Positions 54,026-64,000 of a stretch of 64,000 bases of DNA are shown here, one piece after another. Under the pieces are notes generated by a model that saw nothing but the letters and a program-made list of their open reading frames with translations, had not been told where the DNA came from and searched no databases. The stretch spans positions 620,001 to 684,000 of the forward strand of contig SAUG01000021.1 in NCBI GenBank assembly GCA_011316305.1, given 5' to 3'. The stretch's first letter is position 1; each line of letters begins with the position of its first letter. The position numbers and the translations under genes were made by a program. The DNA comes from Rusavskia elegans (Eukaryota > Ascomycota > Lecanoromycetes > Teloschistales > Teloschistaceae).

Positions 54026-56006
54026 CAGTGGCCTTCATGTGTGACACATGCTCCGTGCTTCCTCCGCTGTCAAAGATGTTGTCCCTCCTTCGAGGATCCT
54101 GTATCTCCGTCATGATCCTATGGTCGGAAATCATGTGCAAAAGCGTACAACGGTCGTGCTTGCAGTTGTAATTGCCTTGGGGTACTTGGTGTATCAATGT
54201 ACGGCAGGACAAAATTACCAGAAACGTGCATAGCGATGTCGAATGTTGAATGAAGCTGTGAGTGCTTGGACCAGCCCAACAAAGAAGCGGTGAAGGAGAT
54301 TCTTCGTGGCCGCAGATGTTTGGATCGTTGTTCTGCAAACGTGCTCTCTGGCGAGCTGTGGACGTTGGGAGCAACACACTGTTGTACTGCGGTGCCTGTA
54401 TATGGTGCTGAGACTGCAGGACTCTATCCAACCGGCTCAAAGCCTGCGTAACCCGCGCTTTGGCGCGATCGAAGACGTTTGATTGACTCCCGTCAAAACA
54501 ACCCGGATCAATGGGATTTTGGATGTGGCTAAGTCTTCCAGTAGACAGCGGCTATTCGCAGCGCGGAGTCGGGATGGTGGTCCTGAGGTGGCACTTCCTA
54601 CTTGCACACACCAATACCGTTGGCCAAGCAGAATAAGCATACCCGAGGCCTTGCACCGGTAGACTTGGTCCTTTGCCATGCTCTGTTGCCGTTGTGTTAC
54701 GTTGTATACCATGCAGAGGGTTGAGCTGCAAGAGAAGTACGAGATGCGTTGATGGTGGTTTGCATAAGCCGTTTCCGGTATCCCTGCTTGCCAGAGAGCC
54801 TTTGTCGCAGAGAGTGACGAAGGACGACCTATGACCTAGGATAAGATTGGTTTCATCGCGATTAGCTCTGAAAAGACCGGGTGACGGTGAGGATATCAGT
54901 GACACAAACAAACTCTCTGCACTCTGTCGGCCCAGGACACCAATCACCAATTAGCAATCTTTCGAAGCGTACCAATGAAGATGGGCGAATCTGTGATGGT
55001 GAAGCAGTATGCTTTTTCGTACGACGGAGAATATCGAAGTCGTCCCTCGAGCAGGCAGATCAGGTTGATACTGCAAGTCTTTGGTAGGCCTTTCCGAAGG
55101 AAAACCACGACTACCGTTCGTTTATTAGCAGCAGCAACTCAAAATCAAGCAAACCGACAAACGACCAAAGCGGTCAAGGATTCCATGGGTCAGATAACGC
55201 ATGGCAAAGGAATCTCACATGACTTCGAGGCTATCCTGTCGTGTAACGTGAACCGCAGCATCGATTTGCCTTCTCGAGAAACCTACTATTCGCCATGTAA
55301 CCTCCCAGGCGAGACAACCCGATCCGAAGTCGAGAATCTTCTCAAGACTTTGTGTAACACGCAAGTGCCGAAGAAACGTGGCCCGTCTGTCTCGCGTGTC
55401 AACAATGTGTCAAGGGCGCCCCTTAACGAGCAGTATTGGGGAACGCATGATGTCAAGCCATCCCTTTATGTCGACATGAGCCAACTGGCTGTTCAGAAGG
55501 TGTGTACAAGTAGTAGCCCCGGATACATGCAGTAACGCTACCAAAGTTGGCGAAGCAAATATAAGTATCACAGCGCAGAAGGAAGCACCAGTCAGGTACT
55601 CACATAGAACTCGGCGAGGATGGTCCGAGGTGCTAGGTGATAGTTTTCAACCATGATAATTTGTCATACAGCACGAGGCAAGATGCAGCAACCTGTAACC
55701 CATTTCCATTGTTGTATCTTCTCTGCAAAACCGATCACAGATGCTGATTCGTGTGCGAACGACGCACTTGAAAGGCCACGGCTCCACCGCACCAAATTCA
55801 GCATGATGTCCTGATTATGATCTTTCTGATAACAATGTCTGTAAGAAACTGCTGTCCTCTGGTTAGATCGGACCAAGACACCCAGCGCCACATCTTGAAC
55901 ACCGCAGATTTACCCCATTCGCCCCATTCCTGAGAAGAGAGTGGTCATAGCATCCATTCTCCCGTTCCTTTAGGCAACATGACATAAGGCCCCATTGTGG
56001 TAGTCA
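54026..56006. other. Long stretch without a firm gene
   Basis: About 2 kb. A plus-strand frame at 54975..55535 (186 codons, MKMGESVMVKQYAFSYDGEY ... LYVDMSQLAVQKV) starts at a true ATG and is the best candidate, but it has no domain or splice support. Minus-strand frames near 54015-54950 look random. No repeats were recognised. Confidence 0.35.
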
Positions 56007-58900
56007 CTACGTGAGCTTGACAGCCTCGCGTAGTGCTTCATCCCATACATCCGTAGGTGTGGCTGCAATGAATGCAGCAAAAGCTCCTGCCAAACCGAGA
56101 CAGACGCCTGATACAAATTTGCCGACTGTAACGGCCTTGGGTGTAGACATCTTGATCTTTTTGCGAGCTGGCTCTTGCTCAGCAGCATTGCCGACCACGC
56201 TGATCGGAAGCGATGATAGATCGCTTCCCGGTCCTTGCGATATTGTCTCACTTTCAGCGATTACAGTGTCACGAGCTTGCGCGTGAGGACCAAGGTCATC
56301 CTCCCCAACGGTATTTGCAGATGAGCTCTCGGAAGTTGCAAGCCCGCGGCCTTCGAGAGATTCCTCAGAGCTCATCTGATCTGACTTTCTCTTCAAGCCT
56401 CGTGCACCATCGGCGTGCGGGTTGACAAGGTTTGAGATATCTACCTTTTTCGACTTAAGTTCGTCCAGGTTTGGACGCAGATCTTGGCTTTCTTCGCTGA
56501 CCGTCTTTGCATCAACTTTGAGCTTCACGAGGCAGCTCTTGTGTGGAGTCTGCGGAGGTGGGCTTGATGACCAACGTTCGGCGCTCGACGGAATTACACC
56601 AATGTTAGACGATACATAGCTTCTCGAAAAAGGCCCTTGTTGGTAACGATCTTCCCTCCAATCATACAACCCAGTGACAGGATGAAGGTATGGATAGTCG
56701 TCAGTATCTTGATTACATGCAGAGGTTGATTGAAAGCCATTGCCTGGTGCAGGATAAGTAGTTGTGTCGCACAGAGGGCGTGCAAATGTATATGCTTCTG
56801 GTGATATTAAATTGTATGGGGAAGCCTCGAAGCCAGAAAAGTTGTGACGTGTAGCTAGGTAAGAGTTTGGATACGAAGAAGCTTTCCGGACCAAGGCAGC
56901 ATCTGATGGGCTCGGAGCTCGTACTGTCTTCAAGCTAGACTCGCTAGGATGCAGCGATTTATCTTCCCGTGGAAAATTGGGAATTGGAGGTGGAGGATCA
57001 AGCGAAGCCGTGTGGCCACCGGTAGGTCTCTGTAGATCAAAGGGCGGCAAGGCCAAGGTGTTGGATTGGGCGTGGGAGCGAGGAACGAATGCGCCGTTTG
57101 ACGGTGGAGATAAGTTCGAGGACCGATCCTCACTAGCTTTGAATGTCATGGTAGGAACTGCGTCTCTCTGACTAGGAGCCTGGCCGAAGAGACTACAGTC
57201 ATCGTCAGACTCATCTTCAGATGAGTAGGACTGCACTTCCAGTGATTGTGACCGGCTGATCATTGAATTTCCACGACCCAATTGCACTTCAGCGTGCCCA
57301 ATTTCTGGCGTAGCCTTATTTTGGTTGTGCTCTGGTTCCGGCGATGACTCATGCTCATCAGCTGTGGCTTGCCCATGACTTGGATTTGCCATTGGCGTCT
57401 GAAGGGTCATCTCATCAAGGTCAGCTGGCTGTTGCATGTGTGTAGTGCTCTTGCTGTATGGAAGGACCTCGGATTCGTGGCTGGCTGACTGTAGGCCTAA
57501 GTACTCATTGCTTGAATCGTATCCAGTGTCCTCGTCTTGCTTTGTCTTCTTTCCAGAAACATCGATCTCAGAAAGGGGACCTCTCGCCCTTGGTTCATGC
57601 TCCTTCCGCCCGGCGTTCGTGTATCGAAACATTACAGACTCCTTCTTTGAGGGGTCCAATGACGCGTATGTGTCAGGGATCTCGATAATTGGGCTGGAGG
57701 AATGTGTGTCAACGCCATCGTTTTTTGCGCCTTTGCATAGCTCAGCCTCCTTTGGATGTCCCGTGTGCATAGGTTCTTCATCCTCCGTATCATCAGCAAA
57801 TAGGGCAGTCATTCGTGAAGACTTCTCGAATTCAATTTGATTTATTGTAGGTCCTGCCTGGGACTTGGTTGCCGAGCGTGGATTTTGGCCATTGCCGTAT
57901 TTCGACGTGGTTCCATAATGGGAGCTGCGATAAGACTTCAGAGCATCTCCAGGGGCCGAAGCGATGCTTCTAGGTGTGGAGACAGCAGCAGCATGGTGAA
58001 GGTCCTCATCAGATTCATCCATCTCGTCCCCAGAGGAAGGTACCGAGAAGGTCCTTGGGTGCGAGCCCAAAATTTTACAATCCTCAGCGTCAGAATCATC
58101 GGACAACGACTCATATTGATCGTCTGGAACTTGAAATCCAGATCGGTCTGAACCCTTGGAGGTTGAAGAGCTTGGTGATGCTTGCTGACTGCAATGCCGG
58201 TCAACCCAGGATACCGATGGCTTTGTGGGAATTAAAATCCGACTTACCCGCACGACGTCGGAAACTCGACGATGAAGGAACGAGCATGATATGTCACTAC
58301 GAGACTGCGTCAGTGGCGCGAAGGATCGAGAAGGGAAGTGTGTGAGTGCTAGCATACCTGGGCCACTTGTCACTGTGGAGCCGAAGGTAATAAGGTCCCC
58401 ATCGTGAATGTCACGAGTTTCGTTTGCCGCCAAGCGTTTGCTCCGGATCCAAGTGCCATGCGTGGATGCTAAATCTTGGAGTTGGACCTGTGCGGAAGTG
58501 TGAGTGAGGGCAAGAGTAGGGGGTTGGGGGAGACTGACTGCACCAGAGGAGGTCATGGATATCTTTCCATGTTGTCGAGACATGATCGGACTGTCGAACC
58601 AGGCATTCTCCGGTGCGGCAACAAGACCTTTGCTTGCAGTTTTCGAGGCTCGGCCGATGAAGATGGGGTCGGCAGAGGGGCTGAGGGTGATGACTCTTGT
58701 GCGATCGGTGTTATCACCCTGTGGAATCAGATGGATAACAACTATTGATAAACTTGTTAGTTGACGATGCACAATTTCTGAAGCTCGCCGGTTCGACCTC
58801 CGAAGTGATTGAGGTGGGGGCTCGCAACAGCCTCGTAGATGGTTGAAGTCAGAGGAAGTTAAGAACACGGAGGAAACTTGCCATGATGCTGGGATGCCAT
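56007..58900 (-). CDS. FHA-domain protein with C-terminal membrane segment
   Basis: Five exons: 58882..58900, 58539..58741, 58358..58487, 58248..58296 and 56007..58188, 860 aa. The FHA domain (about residues 8-125) is assembled only after splicing: MASQHHVVIHLIPQGDNTDR, FIGRASKT, SPIMSRQHGKISMTSSGAVQ joined to LQDLASTHGTWIRSKRL, DIHDGDLITFGSTVTSGP and VTYHARSFIVEFP. FHA domains bind phospho-Thr peptides. About 600 disordered Ser/Pro-rich residues follow, with KRKSDQ and EPARKKIKMSTPKA. Near the C-terminus is one hydrophobic segment (KFVSGVCLGLAGAFAAFIAA). Tail anchoring recalls SLMAP/Far9-type proteins, but no coiled coil was noted. The first intron is either GC..AG (58742..58881) or GT..AG with MASQHHGN. 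Confidence 0.8.
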
Positions 58901-59743
58901 GGTGATGCCGACGCTTCAGAAGAAGCTTGAACGAGAGCTGGGGTAAAGTGGTGATAGGCGATATGCTGCTCTGGAAAGGAGGATCGAGGTAGCCTTGGGA
59001 GTGGTTCCAGCTTGATTTCGTTGGACGAAGCTTGGCGGAGGTAAATTTGGCGAGAAGCTGCAGTGGAAGAGAGTGGATTGACCAGGTTGGTGGTCAGTCT
59101 CGGAGTACGAGCACCATGAAATGATGAGGGTGGTTGAGCAAGATGTGTTGTGGAATCGTGGTAGGCAGTAAGGTAGAGTGAGGTGACCGTCGGAAGTCAG
59201 CGAGGAGGGGCATTCGACGCTAAAGGTAATCATGATAAGGCAGCACCCCTGTCACATGCCACACATGCCTCTACACGCACACGAACCCCTATTCTCTCTG
59301 TTGAGTCTCCATGACACTTCAAAGATGAATTCAATGGATGGAAGTCTTGGTGTTTCATCAGCTCTGCAATGATGGCTGCAGCATGGAGGGAAGAACCCCC
59401 TGCGGTGACTGCCCCTTCCAACGATATCATCTCGTACAGGAAGTCATGCTATAACATATGCCACCGTCACCGATGCATAACGGAACGTCTGCTCATCGAG
59501 GTATCGATGCAGTGACTATCGTAAATGCGGATTTGGCTACGGAGTATCAATTCGCCTAACATCAATTACCTCAGAAGACAGAGCTTGGCTTTGAACCCGC
59601 ATATCGCTACGTAAGGAGGATTTCAGTCGAGACATATTTCCTTTGTAGAATACCTGGCTGGTTACACCAGCGAGGTACGGAGCTCGTCTTCTTCCAATAT
59701 ATCGCTGGTCATTGTCCAACATACCTCGTAATAAATTGAACAT
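58901..59743. other. Intergenic region between FHA gene and slt2 3' end
   Basis: About 840 bases, containing the FHA gene promoter and the slt2 3' end, both on the minus strand. No motif, repeat or RNA was recognised. Confidence 0.35.
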
Positions 59744-61287
<1,544 letters not shown>

Positions 61288-62150
61288 GTCGAGGCTGAGA
61301 TTTTGACAATCTTTGGGGTTTCCTTTATCGAGGCCACAGACAGAAGTGACAAGTTGTCACCAGCTTGTTCGACCAGTTTGAAGCAATGGTTTCGAGTCGA
61401 AAGCGCGGCAAATCGAATGGAGATTGGGAAACCGGCGGGGGGCTTGTTCGCAAGCCAAACGTTACAGGTCTGCGGTGAAGAAGCGAGCGACGGAGAGCAG
61501 TTTTGTACGTAAAGTAGAGTGATAGCCCTGAGCTGAAACGATACAACACGCGCGCTGGTCGACAGCAGAGGCAGCAAGCTCGCCTGTGATCCAGTGATAA
61601 TGGCAACGATAATCCATCGAGGGCTGTGAGTGTAAGATCAAAGTGGGGGAGACGAATGGTGTGAAGTTGGCATCAGCCAATCACAGGCCGTTCCACCAGC
61701 CCTACCGAACTCGTCTGCTGGGCCTTTTTCTCAGCTGCTCGTCGTCAGACGTCAGCTTCGATTTTCAACCACACCGACCATTCTGAGACATTTGCCGAGT
61801 TTCAAGCTGCCAAAAACCTAAGCTTTCGAAACCAAGTGTCTTGGCAGATCCTTTGTCTACTACTAAGTTGGGAACCCAAGCGTTCTCAGGGCGTATGACA
61901 GTCGCGACCTCGATGTGGCATATCCTCCTTACGATTGCTTCGACATCACTGAACAGTAATATGGTAAAGTAATGGTAGCTACCTTAGTCATCGGGAATAG
62001 TACTGGTGCTGGCCATGGTTTCCAAAGCTTTTTGCACAAGCTGATTGTGGCTGTTAGACTGGATTCTGCCCCGACTACTACATCCCCGACTATGGCCAAA
62101 GAAATACCCTATTGCCAGCTTGGATCGACCCACCAAACAAACAGACAGTC
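61288..62150. promoter_or_regulatory. slt2 upstream region
   Basis: About 860 bases between slt2 and the F-box-like gene, both on the minus strand. It contains a CCAAT pentamer (AGCCAATCACAG) at 61677-61681. 61720-61800 is the most likely promoter or leader start. Nothing else was recognised. Confidence 0.35.
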
Positions 62151-63398
62151 TCAATACCATGCTATCGTACCATATCCGGCCCATTCGCTAAACGTTCTTA
62201 CGTTCTCATCAACGATATCTTCCGGTAGTAAACCAATCGTTCCCCCAAAACCGTACGTTGGGGGATGACCTCCAGTTCTTAAGATCTTCTCCATGTCATC
62301 AAGCAGCTCCTCCAGCCGATCGATCACCTTTTCATTGATCCATACCATGTCCCCTATGGGACCGTGGGTGTAATCCAGCTTGATCGCTCGATCAAGACCA
62401 ACCTTCGACACCACCTCTACCGCGAGCTCAGCGGTAACCTCTCGCACCCACATCTTCAGTCCCTTGCAACCGATGTACTGTTGCCTTGCGATGAGTTCCT
62501 TGTTCCTTGTCGACCACTCGCGGGTCCAGTCCCACAACTCCAAACGTTTCCAAACTCGAGATCCGAGGAGTCTCATGATTTCCTGGAACCGGGTCCGAAC
62601 TTCCGGTGTCTCGGCGTCGAATAGCTCCCGACGAAGTTCCAGATAGTCGTGCACTGTATCATCTTGACTGCAGAGGTGTTCCAGTCCAGGTCGATCGATC
62701 CACTGCAGCTTCTGGCATAACAGCAGCGCCTGTCTCGTCAGCCCTTCACTTCCTATATTGGCAGTGATGCATTTTGCCTCTTTCAGGGCTGCCGCGGTCT
62801 TCTCCATATCTTCAGCAAGCGCTGCGAAGAAGTTGATGCGGCCAATACATCCAGGTGTTAACGGTAGAGGGGACTCTCGGCTGTGGCCTTGCCGATCTTC
62901 GTGTCTCCTGTCTCCTTCGCGTCCCCTGTCTTCTCCGTATCTCCTCCTGTCTTCGCGTAACCACCACTCTCGGTTCTCCTCCTCACCTACGAGGTACCAC
63001 TTTTGATCTGGCGTCTCTTCTCCGGCCATTCCAAATGTTTTGTGGAATCCCGGATATTGCTGGACCTGGATTCCTTTGGATATCGCCCTTTTACTTGTTG
63101 AAGCAAGTTCTGAGACGGTACTGCTGCTGAACACAAGATTCCCTAGATCTTGTATGTTCGTCCATTTCGTCACCTCCAATACCAACTCTGGAGGCAAACG
63201 TCCGAAGCGGTCAGGGTGAGCTTTCTCTTGTTTTTTTCGAATTCGAGACGACGACCTGACACGGTCTATATGAGTGCGCTGCGGTGGGGCTTTGTGTACT
63301 CTCCGTCTCGCTCCTTGTATTGGTGAAGGTTCGCTCACGGCTGGAGGCATCTCGGCTCGATCAATAACAGATGACGGAAGGGAAGAGTTATTTCCCAT
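62151..63398 (-). CDS. F-box-like protein, unknown
   Basis: Single exon from ATG 63398, 415 aa. After a basic disordered start (RIRKKQEKAHPDR), the block FGRLPPELVLEVTKWTNIQD plus LGNLVFSSSTVSELASTSKR looks like an F-box, the adaptor to Skp1 in SCF ubiquitin ligases. It is followed by an Arg/Asp/Glu-rich repeat (RRRYGEDRGREGDRRHEDRQ) encoded by short tandem DNA units, then a helical region with LTRQALLLCQKLQWIDRPGL, WDWTREWSTRNKELIARQQY and GDMVWINEKVIDRLEELLDD. Target and function are unknown. The frame stays open upstream without ATG to a TTG, and an ATCGCAG acceptor just upstream hints at a possible spliced leader. Confidence 0.65.
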   Translation of the reverse strand: MGNNSSLPSSVIDRAEMPPAVSEPSPIQGARRRVHKAPPQRTHIDRVRSSSRIRKKQEKAHPDRFGRLPPELVLEVTKWTNIQDLGNLVFSSSTVSELASTSKRAISKGIQVQQYPGFHKTFGMAGEETPDQKWYLVGEEENREWWLREDRRRYGEDRGREGDRRHEDRQGHSRESPLPLTPGCIGRINFFAALAEDMEKTAAALKEAKCITANIGSEGLTRQALLLCQKLQWIDRPGLEHLCSQDDTVHDYLELRRELFDAETPEVRTRFQEIMRLLGSRVWKRLELWDWTREWSTRNKELIARQQYIGCKGLKMWVREVTAELAVEVVSKVGLDRAIKLDYTHGPIGDMVWINEKVIDRLEELLDDMEKILRTGGHPPTYGFGGTIGLLPEDIVDENVRTFSEWAGYGTIAWY

Positions 63399-63709
63399 AA
63401 CTGTCAGAAGATTGTGAATGGAAGCATGTGGTGATTTCAGAGTACCTGCGATGGTTACAGAGTCGTAAATCAATCACTTTGTTGCCAAACTCGATGAATC
63501 ATACAAATGGACCAGGTATGTTGGACGGCGTGAGAAGAGTCATCTGTTTGGTAAGTACGAAGGAAGCTCGCTAACGATGTACTTCTCTTGGATCTCTGAG
63601 TCGACAAATACAAAACCTTGGTATCGATGAATTAATGGATTAGGCTACACGAACGCGAACAACGACAAGAAGAAGTATCAAGGACCGGCAAGATGAGCAT
63701 ACAATAAAA
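63399..63709. other. Intergenic region, nothing recognised
   Basis: About 310 bases, presumably the promoter of the F-box-like gene. No motif was recognised. Confidence 0.3.
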
Positions 63710-63976
63710 TCAGCAGCAAACAAGCTGTACGATGTTCATCAAAGAGACAACGATGAAAGAAAGAGCATCGGCAGATCCTGTCCTACTGGATCTTCCCGCA
63801 GGGCAAACAATTTGACTTTTCAACGTTGTCGGCGTTTGAGTCAGATGTTGGAGCAACTTTCCCACAACGAGACGGATCTCATCTTCGCCTGGCAGCCCCA
63901 TTGGGGCAAGTTCAGGAAGCATTTCCAATGACCCAATACGGACGAGCGAATATCTCCTTTTACACGGTAACTGGTC
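63710..63976 (-). CDS. Possible C-terminal exon of a gene beyond the right edge
   Basis: A minus-strand frame reads LVRIGSLEMLPELAPMGLPG, then EDEIRLVVGKLLQHLTQTP and ends SLMNIVQLVCC. The first part looks protein-like and the frame opens just after a TGA, near a possible CCAG acceptor, which fits a last exon. The last 30 residues are less convincing. No family is recognised; the rest would lie outside the window. Confidence 0.25.
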   Translation of the reverse strand, partial: DQLPCKRRYSLVRIGSLEMLPELAPMGLPGEDEIRLVVGKLLQHLTQTPTTLKSQIVCPAGRSSRTGSADALSFIVVSLMNIVQLVCC

Positions 63977-64000
63977 TTGGCGTCACGGAGAACGAGCTCC

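Overview
This window looks like nuclear DNA of a filamentous ascomycete (Pezizomycotina). The evidence is the mix of genes, their close spacing, and short introns of mostly 44-100 nt with GT..AG ends and CTAAC/CTGAC-like branch sites. The genes themselves point the same way: a division-1 chitin synthase, a Slt2/MpkA-type MAP kinase, a Ste7-type MAP kinase kinase, Mrc1, Spt6, Rrp4, mitochondrial uL22, an FHA-domain protein and several small secreted proteins. I cannot name the species; Dothideomycetes is only a guess. No tRNA, rRNA, CRISPR array or intact transposon was seen.

Layout. 0-0.3 kb: the end of a sulfotransferase-like P-loop gene with an in-frame stop, running off the left edge. 1.4-5.7 kb: mrc1 (replication checkpoint). 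6.0-7.1 kb: an unnamed spliced gene with an OB-fold-like C-terminus. 7.5-10.4 kb: chitin synthase. 11.0-14.7 kb: low-molecular-weight tyrosine phosphatase, MOT1-type molybdate transporter and mitochondrial ribosomal protein uL22m. 14.7-15.6 kb: two tandem repeat arrays, directly upstream of an alpha/beta hydrolase (15.6-16.5 kb). 17-25 kb: sparse region with small, poorly conserved membrane or secreted proteins. 25.3-28.6 kb: two serine peptidases (S33 and S28). 29-34 kb: a hypothetical protein and a large UPF1/MOV10-like helicase. 35-38 kb: a fungal 'YCRKHYQR' protein and a Cys-rich secreted protein. 38.5-39.6 kb: rrp4. 39.6-42.2 kb: no firm gene. 42.2-49.1 kb: spt6 and ste7 in divergent orientation. 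49.9-52.6 kb: a GNAT acetyltransferase and a four-TM protein. 56-58.9 kb: FHA protein. 59.7-61.3 kb: slt2. 62.2-63.4 kb: F-box-like protein. The right edge may carry the end of another gene.

How the genes relate. Most are single-copy housekeeping genes with no operon-like logic. One loose theme is signalling and cell wall: Slt2 (cell-wall integrity), Ste7 (pheromone/filamentation) and a chitin synthase lie in one 64-kb window. I found no clear secondary-metabolite cluster or defence island. The most unusual non-coding features are a dispersed, roughly 70-140 bp repeat present four times, a triplicated 197-bp unit, a 51-bp repeat, and a CT-rich minisatellite inside an intron. Exon boundaries below were worked out by eye from splice consensus, frame continuity and family conservation. 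Each multi-exon gene was checked to sum to a whole number of codons unless stated.
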